Below are positions 26,304-36,267 of a stretch of 64,000 nt of DNA, piece after piece. Source of the stretch: Streptomyces halstedii (GTDB lineage Bacteria; Actinomycetota; Actinomycetes; Streptomycetales; Streptomycetaceae); assembly GCA_000720535.1 (NCBI GenBank), contig JOAZ01000013.1:1-64000 (forward strand). The letters are read 5' to 3'. Position 1 is the stretch's first letter; every line of letters starts with the position of its first letter. A program made the translations under genes and the position numbers. Below the pieces are notes generated by a model. That model had not been told where the DNA came from, searched no databases, and saw nothing but the letters and a program-made list of their open reading frames with translations.

Positions 26304-26633
26304 TCAGGTGGTTCCCGGGTTCTGCGCGGGGCCGGACCGGGCGGTGATCAGACGGTTGCGGGCGCGGCCCATGAGTTCCTCGCGCTCGTCCTCCGTCAGC
26401 CCGCCCCAGACGCCGTAGGGCTCGCGGACCGCCAGCGCGTGCGCCGCGCACTCGGCGCGTACCGGGCAGCGCATGCAGACCTCCTTCGCCGAGGTCTCAC
26501 GGGCGCTCCGGGCCGCCCCGCGTTCGCCTTCGGGGTGGAAGAACAGCGAGCTGTCGACCCCGCGGCAGGCGGCCAGCAGCTGCCAGTCCCACAGATCTGC
26601 GTTGGGTCCGGGAAGGCGGGAGAAATCTGCCAT
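26304..26633 (-). CDS. whiD: WhiD, Fe-S developmental regulator
   Basis: A 109-residue WhiB-like protein. The four [4Fe-4S] Cys residues are C23, C53, C56 and C62 (AACRGVD, CMRCPVRAEC), followed by the family turn GVWGGLTEDERE and a basic end (MGRARNRLI). The start MADFSRLPGPNADLWDW matches WhiD of S. coelicolor as I remember it. The gene order whiD-bldM-sigD confirms the identity. WhiD is needed for late sporulation, and its cluster reacts with O2 and NO. ATG 26633 is preceded by GAGGGGAC. It is divergent from bldM with a 435-bp gap. Confidence 0.96.
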   Translation of the reverse strand: MADFSRLPGPNADLWDWQLLAACRGVDSSLFFHPEGERGAARSARETSAKEVCMRCPVRAECAAHALAVREPYGVWGGLTEDEREELMGRARNRLITARSGPAQNPGTT

Positions 26634-27068
26634 TGCGTGTCCCCTCGAAACCTTGCTGAGTCGGTTCGGCTTCCTCGACCGTCGGTGGCCATGTCAGGTG
26701 ATCGTGGTGGCCGGAGTTCCGACCGTACATCCATGGTGTTAGTAGATGTAAATATGACTTCTTGGGAATCTAGCTACAGACGCCAGGAAAAGTGCAGAAA
26801 ACCCGCTAAATGGGGCATGTGTGAGGGTGAGGGGATCGATCCGCGGGTGAAGAACACCGCGTCGTTCTCCTCCGTGTGCACCCCCTCACTTAGAGTGCCG
26901 AACCGGGCGCTTCGACCCGTAACTCTTTCGAGTGACCGTCGTTGAGAAGGGGGAGGCGGTTGACGGAGAACGAGCTCGGGCAGATGTCCGAGGGGGTCGA
27001 CCGCACAGGTGACGACTTGTATCAGCCTGGAGGCTCAAGGTGACGCGCATCAGCTGCGGAGGACGGCC
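26634..27068. other. whiD-bldM divergent regulatory region
   Basis: About 435 bases between two developmental genes. It contains a sigma-BldN-type promoter for bldM (26918-26945) and the whiD ribosome binding site at its left end. The block 26740-26830 (TTAGTAGATGTAAATATGACTTCTTGG and on) is markedly AT-rich for this genome and probably carries more promoters and regulator sites. Short open frames here are not convincing genes. Confidence 0.7.
26918..26945 (+). promoter_or_regulatory. Sigma-BldN-type promoter (bldM P1)
   Basis: CGTAAC (26918-26923), exactly 16 bases, then CGTTGA (26940-26945). This matches the promoter I recall for S. coelicolor bldM P1, read by the ECF sigma factor BldN, base for base. 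The start codon lies about 115 bases downstream, leaving a moderately long leader. Confidence 0.85.
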
Positions 27069-27680
27069 ATGACATCCGTCCTCGTCTGCGACGACTCCCC
27101 GCTTGCCCGAGAAGCGCTTCGCCGGGCGGTCGCGACCGTGCCCGGCGTCGAGCGTGTGACGACGGCGGCCAACGGCGAGGAAGTCCTCCGCCGCTGGGGA
27201 GCCGATCGTTCGGATCTGATTCTGATGGACGTACGCATGCCCGGCCTGGGGGGTGTGGAGACGGTCCGGCGACTGCTCTCGGCCGACCCCGGCGCCCGGA
27301 TCATCATGCTGACCGTCGCCGAGGACCTGGACGGGGTCGCGCTCGCGGTCGCCGCCGGTGCCCGCGGCTATCTGCACAAGGACGCCTCACGCGCCGAGTT
27401 GCGGGCCACCGTGACCCAGGCGCTGGCCGATCCGACGTGGCGGCTGGCGCCGCGCCGGCTGCGGTCCGCCGAGATGGGGGCGGCGCCGACGCTCACCGCG
27501 CGGGAGATCCAGGTGCTCGAAGGGATGAGCCACGGCCGTTCCAACGCGGAGATCGGACGTGAGCTCTTCCTCTCGGAGGACACGGTGAAGACGCACGCCA
27601 GGCGCCTGTTCAAGAAGCTGGGGGCCTCGGACCGCGCGCACGCCGTGGCGCTCGGCTTCCGCTGGGGCCTGGTCCGCTGA
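27069..27680 (+). CDS. bldM: BldM, orphan response regulator for aerial growth
   Basis: A 203-residue NarL/LuxR-type response regulator. The receiver domain has acidic D8-D9, the potential phosphoacceptor D54 in LILMDVRMPGLGG, and a late Lys in GYLHKDAS. The output domain is a LuxR helix-turn-helix (LTAREIQVLEGMSHGRSNAEIGRELFLSEDTVKTHARRLFKKLG). Length and sequence fit BldM. It is an orphan with no adjacent kinase. In S. coelicolor and S. venezuelae it acts as a homodimer and, with WhiI, as a heterodimer on sporulation genes. ATG 27069 has GGAGGA 5-8 bases upstream. Confidence 0.96.
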   Translation: MTSVLVCDDSPLAREALRRAVATVPGVERVTTAANGEEVLRRWGADRSDLILMDVRMPGLGGVETVRRLLSADPGARIIMLTVAEDLDGVALAVAAGARGYLHKDASRAELRATVTQALADPTWRLAPRRLRSAEMGAAPTLTAREIQVLEGMSHGRSNAEIGRELFLSEDTVKTHARRLFKKLGASDRAHAVALGFRWGLVR

Positions 27681-27866
27681 CCACCGCGGCGGCCCGGCTG
27701 CCGTACGGTCCCGTCCGCATCCGGCGGACGGGATTCCGATGGCGCCGGCCCCGCCGCCGTACCGACCCCGCCAGTGGTATGTGACGCTTCCCGGCCGATG
27801 CCGCATCCTTGAGGTGTGGAGTTCCTCGGGAACGATTCGGTCGAGCGGAAGGGGAGGGCGCAGGAC

Positions 27867-28532
27867 ATGACATCCGGCGCACCCGCTCATAACGCTTCGG
27901 TGCACAACTCGGGACGCGATGCCACGGATCAGACGGCCTCAAGGCACCATGGTCCGATGCGCGACGACGGGACGACGGTGATCGGTGCTCTGGTGCACCG
28001 TGCCGTCGACGGTGACGCGCAGGCCACCCATGACCTGCTGGCTCACGTCCACCCCCTTGCCCTGCGCTACTGCCGGACCCGGCTGAGCCGGCTGCCCGGT
28101 GACGCCCGTCACTTCGTGGAGGACCTGGCGCAGGAGGTCTGCGTCGCGGTGCTGATGGCGCTGCCTCGCTACAAGGACACCGGACGGCCCTTCGAGGCCT
28201 TCGTCTTCGCCATCGCCGGCCACAAGGTCGCCGACCTCCAGCGCGCCGCGATGCGCCATCCCGGGTCGACGGCCGTGCCCTCCGACGAGATGCCCGAGCG
28301 GCCCGACGACTCGCTCGGCCCTGAGGAGCGCGCGCTCCTCAGCAGCGACGCGGCCTGGGCGAAGAAGCTCCTCGCCAACCTCCCTGAGAACCAGCGCGAG
28401 TTGCTGGTCCTGCGGGTCGCGGTCGGGCTGACCGCCGAGGAGACCGGACAGATGCTGGGGATGTCGCCGGGCGCGGTCCGGGTCGCCCAGCACCGCGCGT
28501 TGAGCAGACTGCGGGCCCTCGCGGGGCAGTAG
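27867..28532 (+). CDS. sigD: RNA polymerase sigma factor SigD (ECF-like)
   Basis: A 221-residue sigma factor. Region 2 shows [22 protein letters not shown], then [44 protein letters not shown]. Region 4 shows [53 protein letters not shown]. This matches the mycobacterial/streptomycete SigD group, and the position after bldM agrees. The start is uncertain: ATG 27867 has GGGGAGGG upstream, whereas ATG 27957 (MRDDGTT) would remove an N-terminal His/Ser-rich tail. No anti-sigma gene is adjacent. Confidence 0.9.
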   Translation: MTSGAPAHNASVHNSGRDATDQTASRHHGPMRDDGTTVIGALVHRAVDGDAQATHDLLAHVHPLALRYCRTRLSRLPGDARHFVEDLAQEVCVAVLMALPRYKDTGRPFEAFVFAIAGHKVADLQRAAMRHPGSTAVPSDEMPERPDDSLGPEERALLSSDAAWAKKLLANLPENQRELLVLRVAVGLTAEETGQMLGMSPGAVRVAQHRALSRLRALAGQ

Positions 28533-28681
28533 GGCGGCCCGGCGGTCCGCGGGCCGGACCGGTGGGAGCTTCGTCACCCTGCCCACGCGAGGACCCCGGC
28601 CCGGCTTGCCCGGGGCATGGTGGGATCGCACGGAAGTACCAGGTGATCTTGATCGTGGAATGAGACGGCCCGCGAGCCCGT

Positions 28682-30229
<1,548 letters not shown>

Positions 30230-30334
30230 CGCGTCAGCACAGGTGAGGGGCGGGCCGGGGTTCCCGGGACCGCCCCTCACGCGTGCGTCGGGGATACTGG
30301 ACAGCGCAGACGTAGAGGGAAAGGCCACACCATC

Positions 30335-31459
30335 GTGACTGAGATCGAGATCGGGCGCGGCAAGCGCGGCCGCAGGGCGTACGCGTTCGACGACATCGCC
30401 GTCGTACCGAGCCGGCGTACCCGTGACCCGAAGGAGGTCTCGATCGCCTGGCAGATCGACGCCTACCGTTTCGAGCTGCCGTTCCTGGCGGCCCCCATGG
30501 ACTCGGTGGTCTCGCCGCAGACCGCGATCCGCATAGGGGAGCTGGGCGGCCTCGGAGTCCTCAACCTCGAAGGGCTGTGGACGCGGCACGCCGACCCGCA
30601 GCCGCTGCTCGACGAGATCGCCGAGATGCCGGTCGAGAGCGCGACCAGCCGGCTCCAGGAGATCTACTCGGCGCCCATCCAGGAAGAGCTGATCGGGCAG
30701 CGCATCAAGGAGGTGCGCGACTCCGGTGTCGTCACCGCCGCCGCGCTCTCGCCGCAGCGCACCGCGCAGTTCTCCAAGGCCGTCGTGGACGCCGGTGTGG
30801 ACATCTTCGTCATCCGCGGTACGACGGTCTCCGCCGAGCACGTCTCGGGCGCGGCCGAGCCGCTCAACCTGAAGCAGTTCATCTACGAGCTGGACGTCCC
30901 GGTGATCGTCGGCGGCTGCGCCACGTACACCGCGGCCCTGCACCTGATGCGGACCGGCGCCGCCGGAGTCCTGGTCGGCTTCGGCGGGGGCGCGGCGCAC
31001 ACCACGCGCAACGTCTTCGGCATCCAGGTGCCCATGGCGACCGCGGTCGCCGATGTGGCCGGGGCCCGCCGCGACTACATGGACGAGTCCGGCGGCCGGT
31101 ACGTGCACGTCATCGCGGACGGTGGCGTCGGCTGGTCGGGAGACATCCCGAAGGCCGTCGCCTGCGGTGCGGACGCCGTGATGATGGGCTCCCCGCTGGC
31201 CCGCGCGGCGGACGCGCCCGGCCGTGGCCGGCACTGGGGCATGGAGGCCGTCCACGAGGACGTGCCGCGGGGCAAGCTGGTCGACCTCGGGTCCGTGGGC
31301 ACCACGGAGGAGGTCCTGACCGGGCCGTCGCGCAACCCCGACGGTTCGATGAACATCTTCGGCGCCCTGCGCCGCGCGATGGCCACCACCGGGTACAGCG
31401 ACCTCAAGGAGTTCCAGCGCGTCGAGGTGACGGTGGCGGACTCGCAGCACCGCCGCTGA
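30335..31459 (+). CDS. guaB3: GuaB3 family IMPDH-related protein
   Basis: A 374-residue TIM-barrel protein related to IMPDH but without CBS domains. MTEIEIGRGKRGRRAYAFDDIAVVPSRRTRDP is the GuaB3 start. VHVIADGGVGWSGDIPKAVACGADAVMMGSPLARA is the phosphate-binding region. The loop that in IMPDH carries the catalytic Cys (GPGSICTTR) reads GFGGGAAHTTRNVFG here, so Cys is absent. It may be a GMP-reductase-like or IMPDH-regulating protein; activity is uncertain. It is conserved directly after guaB in actinobacteria. GTG 30335 was chosen. A large terminator follows. Confidence 0.92.
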   Translation: MTEIEIGRGKRGRRAYAFDDIAVVPSRRTRDPKEVSIAWQIDAYRFELPFLAAPMDSVVSPQTAIRIGELGGLGVLNLEGLWTRHADPQPLLDEIAEMPVESATSRLQEIYSAPIQEELIGQRIKEVRDSGVVTAAALSPQRTAQFSKAVVDAGVDIFVIRGTTVSAEHVSGAAEPLNLKQFIYELDVPVIVGGCATYTAALHLMRTGAAGVLVGFGGGAAHTTRNVFGIQVPMATAVADVAGARRDYMDESGGRYVHVIADGGVGWSGDIPKAVACGADAVMMGSPLARAADAPGRGRHWGMEAVHEDVPRGKLVDLGSVGTTEEVLTGPSRNPDGSMNIFGALRRAMATTGYSDLKEFQRVEVTVADSQHRR

Positions 31460-31474
31460 CCTGGACCTCCTCAT

Positions 31475-31517
31475 ACGCCGGGGCCCGGACCGCGATGCGC
31501 GGTCCGGGCCCCGGCGT
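31475..31517. terminator. Bidirectional terminator after guaB3
   Basis: A 20-bp perfect stem around an ATG triloop: ACGCCGGGGCCCGGACCGCG pairs with 31498-31517. It lies between convergent guaB3 and the membrane protein gene at 31531. Confidence 0.9.
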
Positions 31518-31530
31518 GTACGGGCGCGCC

Positions 31531-32160
31531 TCAGCCGACGGCCTTCCTGGCGCCACCGAAGGCGGCGACCGGGCCCAGGAGCAGGAAGAGGTACGTCATG
31601 AAGTCGGCCTCTTCCTTCCAGACGTCCAGCAGGGCACCGAAGCGGTCGAAGAAGATCTCGGAGAAGCTGACGTGCAGGGCGTCGGCGACGATCATCGACA
31701 TGCCGATGAGCTGGCCGAAGAAGACGGCCACCAGGGAGAAGACGACTCCCGCGCCGATGACGGCCGGGTTGGAGCCGCCGACCTTGCTCCCGACGAAGCC
31801 GACCAGGAAGCCGACGCCGACGGCCGCGTACCCGATCTCGCGCTCGATGGACCCGGCGATCACCCCGTAGAGGATCGCGGCGACGATCGCGGCGCCGAGG
31901 GCGGCCAGCACACCGAGGCCGATGTTGCCGCGGGCCGGCGGGGCGGGCTGGAACGGGGCGCCGCCGCCGAACTGGCCGGGCTGCGCGCCCTGCTGCCCGA
32001 ACGGATTGCCGGTCGGCGCGGCGGGGTGCGGCGGGTACGGGGCCCCGGGCTGCGGCGGGTTCGGGCTGCCCGGCTGCTGCGCGTAGGGGTTGCCGTCGGT
32101 GGGCTGCCCGCCGCCGTAGGGCTGCTGGGGCGGGTTCGGCGGCTGCACGGGCTGGCTCAT
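31531..32160 (-). CDS. Pro/Gln-rich membrane protein
   Basis: A 209-residue membrane protein of unknown function. The first 75 residues are cytoplasmic and rich in Pro, Gln and Gly (PPNPPQQPYGGGQPTDGNPYAQQPG). Four hydrophobic segments follow: GLGVLAALGAAIVAAILYGVIAG, IGYAAVGVGFLVGFVG, NPAVIGAGVVFSLVAVFFGQLIGMSMI and FMTYLFLLLGPVAAFGGA. The GSKVGG turn and the overall plan match a common Streptomyces family of uncharacterised membrane proteins. ATG 32160 was chosen as the only good start. It is convergent with guaB3. Confidence 0.8.
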   Translation of the reverse strand: MSQPVQPPNPPQQPYGGGQPTDGNPYAQQPGSPNPPQPGAPYPPHPAAPTGNPFGQQGAQPGQFGGGAPFQPAPPARGNIGLGVLAALGAAIVAAILYGVIAGSIEREIGYAAVGVGFLVGFVGSKVGGSNPAVIGAGVVFSLVAVFFGQLIGMSMIVADALHVSFSEIFFDRFGALLDVWKEEADFMTYLFLLLGPVAAFGGARKAVG

Positions 32161-32269
32161 GGTGTTCTTCCCCCTGTGACGGATGCGCACTGCTGTGCGA
32201 CGAGTGACGCCGCAGGCTAGCAGGCCGCACCGACACCGGGCAGCGGGAATCCCTTGGGGGACCTGGGCT

Positions 32270-33532
32270 CTAGAGCCGGTGCGCGGCGCCCGCCGGGGTC
32301 GCTCCCCTTGTGTCCAGGAGGAGTTGGGCCTTCACGGCCAGGCCCTGGAGGTCGTAGGTGCGGTGGTGCTGGAGGAGGACCGTCAGGTCCGCGCCGGCCG
32401 CCGCCTCGTAGAGCGAGTCGGCGCGCGGGACGGGCAGGTCGCGCACCCGCCAGTCCAGGACGAGGGGGTCGTGGTAGCCGATCTGGGCGCCCATGTCCAT
32501 GAGGCGGCTCGCGATCTCGCGGGCGGGGGAGGCCTCCTGGTCGGCGAGGTCCGGCTTGTAGGTGACGCCGAGCAGCAGCACCCGGGCGCCCCGGACGGAC
32601 TTGCCGTGCTCGTTGAGCAGGGTCGCGCAGCGCTGGATCACATAGCTCGGCATCCGGTCGTTGATCTCCTTGGCCAGCGAGACCATGCGCAGCGGGTGGC
32701 CGGGGGTGCGGCCGCTGTACGGGAAGTAGCCGGGGTCCAGCGGGACGCCGTGGCCCCCGACCCCCGGCCCGGGGCGGAAGGGCTGGAAGCCGAACGGCTT
32801 GGTCTCGGCGCACCTGATGACGTCCCAGAGGTCCACCCCGAGGTCGTGGCAGAGCACCGCCATCTCGTTGACCAGGGCGATGTTGACGTGCCGGAAGTTG
32901 GTTTCGAGGACCTTCGTCATCTCGGCCTCGCGCGGCCCCCTGGCCCGGACGACCTTGTCCGTGAGCCGTCCGTAGAAGGCGGCGGCGGACTCGGTGCAGG
33001 CGGGGGTGAGGCCGCCGATGACCTTGGGCGTGTGGGCGAGGGTGTGGGCGCGGTTGCCGGGGTCGAGGCGGCCGGGGGAGTGGGCGAGGTGGAAGTCGCG
33101 TCCGGCGCGCAGGCCCGAGCCCTCCTCCAGGAGCGGGCGCACGACGTTCTCGGTGGTGCCGGGCGGGACGGCCGACTCCACCAGGACGGTGGTGTGCGGG
33201 CGCAGCCGGGCCGCCAGGGCGCGGGTCGCGTCGGTGACGGCGCCGAGGTCCAGGGTGCGGTCGGGGCCGAGCGGGGTGGGGGCGCAGATCACGGCGGTGC
33301 GTACCCGGCCGAGTTCGGCGGGGTCCGCGGTGGGCCGGAAGCCCCCCGAGAGCATCCGGCGGATCTCGGAGGCGCTGAGGGATCCCTCGACCGGAGTACG
33401 GCCGGCGGACAACTCGGCGTGCGGCCGGGGGTCGGTGTCGTACCCGACCGTCTGGATCCCGGCGGCGACGGCCGCCTGGGCGAGGGGCAGGCCGAGGTGG
33501 CCGAGTCCGATGACAGCGAGGTCTGCGGGCAT
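32270..33532 (-). CDS. Nucleotide-sugar dehydrogenase homologue lacking catalytic residues
   Basis: A 420-residue homologue of UDP-glucose/UDP-ManNAc dehydrogenases. The NAD motif is VIGLGHLGLPLAQAAVAAG; APTPLGPDRTLDL and SAVPPGTTE are also typical. K207 in EMTKVLETNFRHVNIALVNEMAVLC is kept. However, the catalytic Cys of GGHC[IV]P is G262 (GGHGVPLDP), and the Glu of SPE[RF] is G154 (HSPGRLDPGN). An enzyme without the Cys cannot form the thiohemiacetal, so it is probably not a normal 4-electron dehydrogenase. ATG 33532 fits the Rossmann start; the ribosome binding site is weak. No sugar-pathway genes are adjacent. Confidence 0.85.
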   Translation of the reverse strand: MPADLAVIGLGHLGLPLAQAAVAAGIQTVGYDTDPRPHAELSAGRTPVEGSLSASEIRRMLSGGFRPTADPAELGRVRTAVICAPTPLGPDRTLDLGAVTDATRALAARLRPHTTVLVESAVPPGTTENVVRPLLEEGSGLRAGRDFHLAHSPGRLDPGNRAHTLAHTPKVIGGLTPACTESAAAFYGRLTDKVVRARGPREAEMTKVLETNFRHVNIALVNEMAVLCHDLGVDLWDVIRCAETKPFGFQPFRPGPGVGGHGVPLDPGYFPYSGRTPGHPLRMVSLAKEINDRMPSYVIQRCATLLNEHGKSVRGARVLLLGVTYKPDLADQEASPAREIASRLMDMGAQIGYHDPLVLDWRVRDLPVPRADSLYEAAAGADLTVLLQHHRTYDLQGLAVKAQLLLDTRGATPAGAAHRL

Positions 33533-33635
33533 GGTGGAGGGCCGTCCTTCCCTAGCGCCTGATCCAGACGAAAGGCCTTTAAGACCAAGAGGCAGAAAGC
33601 GCAACTGCTGTGGACAGTGCAATGTCAGACTAGGC

Positions 33636-33655
33636 GTATATATGACCTATATGTC
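33636..33655. promoter_or_regulatory. AT-rich imperfect palindrome upstream of glpD
   Basis: GTATATATGACCTATATGTC is a very AT-rich stretch for this genome with the short inverted repeat ATATA-N5-TATAT. It lies in the 290-bp divergent gap between the dehydrogenase homologue and glpD. It probably marks promoters for one or both genes and possibly a repressor site; nothing else was recognised in this gap. Confidence 0.35.
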
Positions 33656-33822
33656 GCATTCATCGGGTCTCGTCGGCCGGGTGTTGTCCACAGGCGGTGG
33701 CTGAAGTCGCGGAGCGCGGACAGAATCGAGGGGTGGGTGCGGTCGTCCGGCGCGGAGCCGGTCCCGCCCCCACGCCGCAAGCACCCAGATGACCGGAGTA
33801 CCGGGAGTACCGGGAGGCAGCA

Positions 33823-35529
33823 GTGAGGACAGCGACACTGGGACCCGCGGAGCGCGCCGAGGCGCTGGCCGCGATGGCCGAGCGCGAACTGGACGTGCTG
33901 GTCGTGGGGGCGGGCGTGGTCGGCGCCGGGACCGCGCTGGACGCCGCCACCAGAGGGCTCTCGACCGGCCTCGTGGAGGCGCGGGACTGGGCGTCGGGGA
34001 CGTCCAGCAGATCGAGCAAGCTGATCCACGGAGGGCTGCGCTATCTGGAGATGCTGGACTTCGCGCTCGTACGGGAGGCGCTGAAGGAGCGCGGGCTGCT
34101 CCTGGAGCGGCTGGCCCCGCACCTGGTGAAGCCCGTGCCGTTCCTCTACCCCTTGCGGCACAAGGGGTGGGAGCGGCTGTACGCGGGCTCGGGCGTCGCG
34201 CTGTACGACGCGATGTCGGTGTCCTCGGGCCACGGCCGCGGACTGCCCGTGCACCGGCACCTCTCGCGCCGCCACGCGCTGCGCGTGGCACCGGCGCTGC
34301 GCAAGGACGCCCTGGTCGGCGCCCTCCAGTACTACGACGCCCAGATGGACGACGCCCGCTATGTGGCGACCCTGGTGCGCACCGCCGCCGGGTACGGCGC
34401 GCACGTGGCGAACCGGGCCCGGGTGACCGCGTTCCTGCGGGAGGGCGAGCGGGTCGTCGGCGTCCGGGTGCGGGACGTCGAGGGCGGCGGCGAGTACGAG
34501 GTCCGGGCCAAGCAGGTGGTCAACGCGACGGGGGTGTGGACGGACGACACCCAGGCACTCATCGGTGAGCGCGGGCAGTTCCACGTCCGGGCCTCCAAGG
34601 GCATCCACCTCGTCGTGCCGAAGGACCGCATCCACTCCACGACCGGGCTGATCCTGCGCACCGAGAAGTCCGTCCTCTTCGTGATCCCGTGGGGGCGGCA
34701 CTGGATCATCGGCACCACCGACACCGACTGGGACCTGGACAAGGCGCATCCGGCCGCCTCCAGCGCCGACATCGACTACCTGCTCGAACACGTGAACTCG
34801 GTGCTCAACGTCCCCCTGGGCCGGGACGACGTCGAGGGCGTCTACGCGGGGCTGCGTCCGCTGCTGGCCGGTGAGTCGGACGCGACCAGCAAGCTCTCAC
34901 GGGAGCACACGGTGGCCCACCCGGTGCCCGGACTCGTCGTCGTGGCGGGCGGCAAGTACACGACGTACCGGGTGATGGCGAAGGACGCGGTGGACGAGGC
35001 GGTGCACGGGCTGGACCAGCGGGTCGCCCAGTGCGTCACGGAGGAGGTCCCCCTGCTCGGCGCCGAGGGGTACCGCGCCCTGTGGAACGCCCGTGCGCGG
35101 ATCGCCGCCCGCGCGGGGCTGCACGTCGTCCGGGTGGAGCACCTGCTCAACCGGTACGGCTCGATGACCGAGGAGCTCCTGGGCCTGATCGAGGGCGACG
35201 CACGGCTCGGAGAGCCGCTGGCCGGCGCGGAGGACTACCTGCGGGCGGAGATCGTCTACGCCGCCTCGCACGAGGGCGCCCGCCACCTCGACGACGTCCT
35301 GACCCGGCGCACCCGGATCTCCATCGAGACCTTCGACCGGGGCACCCGCTGCGCCCGTGAGTGCGCGGACCTGATGGCGCCGGTGCTGGGCTGGGACACC
35401 AGCCAGGTGGAACGGGAGGTGGAGCACTACCGCAAGCGGGTCGAGGCGGAGCGGGAGTCGCAGCGGCAGCCCGACGACCTGACGGCGGACGCGGCACGGC
35501 TGGGGGCGCCGGACATCGCGTCCCTGTAG
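33823..35529 (+). CDS. glpD: Aerobic glycerol-3-phosphate dehydrogenase
   Basis: A 568-residue FAD enzyme that oxidises glycerol-3-phosphate to dihydroxyacetone phosphate and feeds electrons into the quinone pool. The dinucleotide motif is VLVVGAGVVGAGTALDAATRG (about 23-43). The family signature is DWASGTSSRSSKLIHGGLRYLEMLDFALVREALKERGLL. ATGVWTDDTQAL, IPWGRHWIIGTTDTDWD and GGKYTTYRVMAKDAVDEAV are also standard. GTG 33823 has GGGAGG 7 bases upstream. No glycerol kinase or facilitator gene is adjacent, so it stands apart from a glp operon. Confidence 0.96.
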   Translation: MRTATLGPAERAEALAAMAERELDVLVVGAGVVGAGTALDAATRGLSTGLVEARDWASGTSSRSSKLIHGGLRYLEMLDFALVREALKERGLLLERLAPHLVKPVPFLYPLRHKGWERLYAGSGVALYDAMSVSSGHGRGLPVHRHLSRRHALRVAPALRKDALVGALQYYDAQMDDARYVATLVRTAAGYGAHVANRARVTAFLREGERVVGVRVRDVEGGGEYEVRAKQVVNATGVWTDDTQALIGERGQFHVRASKGIHLVVPKDRIHSTTGLILRTEKSVLFVIPWGRHWIIGTTDTDWDLDKAHPAASSADIDYLLEHVNSVLNVPLGRDDVEGVYAGLRPLLAGESDATSKLSREHTVAHPVPGLVVVAGGKYTTYRVMAKDAVDEAVHGLDQRVAQCVTEEVPLLGAEGYRALWNARARIAARAGLHVVRVEHLLNRYGSMTEELLGLIEGDARLGEPLAGAEDYLRAEIVYAASHEGARHLDDVLTRRTRISIETFDRGTRCARECADLMAPVLGWDTSQVEREVEHYRKRVEAERESQRQPDDLTADAARLGAPDIASL

Positions 35530-35579
35530 GGGCGGGGCGGGCGGGTTCCCGGCCCCCCACATCGCGGAGGGCGGGGCGG

Positions 35580-35601
35580 GGCCCCGGCGGGGGCCGGGGC
35601 C
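35580..35601 (+). terminator. Terminator after glpD
   Basis: GGCCCCGGC and GCCGGGGCC form a 9-bp GC stem with a GGGG loop, followed by GTTTCGG. It lies 50 bases after the glpD stop. Confidence 0.65.
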
Positions 35602-35605
35602 GTTT

Positions 35606-35765
35606 CGGCTTGCGGGTTCCGGCTTCTGGGTTCGGCTTCCGGTCCGGGTCGCGGCTTCTGGGTTCCGGGTTCCGGTCCGGACTTGGGTTGCGGTCCGGAC
35701 CTGGGTTCCGGTCCGGATTCGCTTTCCGGTTCCGGTCCGGGTCCGGGTTCGGCTTCCGGGGCGTC
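35606..35765. repeat. Degenerate GGTTCCGGTCCGG repeat tract
   Basis: A run of imperfect repeats built from GGTTCCGG, GGTCCGG and GGCTTCCGG, with about a dozen units over 160 bases. Similar hexamers (GGTTCG/GGTTCC) make up the Gly-Ser linker inside the downstream kinase gene (37459-37505). This points to replication slippage or recombination between the two tracts. Confidence 0.65.
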
Positions 35766-36267
35766 AGGGGCCGTGGTCGCCCGGTTCCCGGGGGCCCCTG
35801 AGCCCGTATCAGGCCCGGCGGCCGCGGTCCGGCGGTGTCCGTCAGCTTCAACTCGCCCTCACCGGCGCGTGGGAGGACCGGGTGGTGGTGAGCGTCTCGG
35901 TGCGGCGGCCCGCGCGGAAGCCGTCGGCGGGTGAGATGCCGGTACCGGCCGCCCGGTCGGTCTCGTAAGGTGCGGAGTCACGGGTCACCGGCCGGAAGCA
36001 CGGCCGCGGGAGCCTGCCCCTCGACGGCGGGCCGGTGGAGGTAGGACGATGCGGGGGTGCGGTGTGGTTCGCCGGGCGGTCTCGCGGTCGTCGGCGCGAG
36101 CGCGAGCCGGCTCCGGCGGGGCGGCGGGCAGAGCCCGGGGTACCGGCACGGCCGGGGCTCCCTCCGCCGGCCGCGTCGTGGCCGACCCCGGACCCGGGAC
36201 CATGACCGGTCCTGGGGTGAGGGACAATAAACGCTCTGCCAGGGCGGGTTGATAGCAGAGGGGACGC

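Larger units (their letters stand above)
35530..36267. other. Long gap before first kinase with repeats
   Basis: About 740 bases without a convincing gene. It holds a terminator (35580-35601), a GGTTCCGGTCCGG-type repeat tract (35606-35765), and further GC-rich unstructured sequence. The last 40 bases carry GGGACAATAAACGCTC, which could be a -10 region (CAATAA), and the ribosome binding site of the kinase gene. Open frames across the repeat tract translate to simple repeats on both strands and are not credible genes. Confidence 0.6.

Noticed and set aside
35147..35851. Minus-strand frame encoding Asp-Arg-Asn-Pro repeats
   Set aside because: It is a direct translation of the GGTTCCGGTCCGG tract and of the glpD antisense strand; no start signal.
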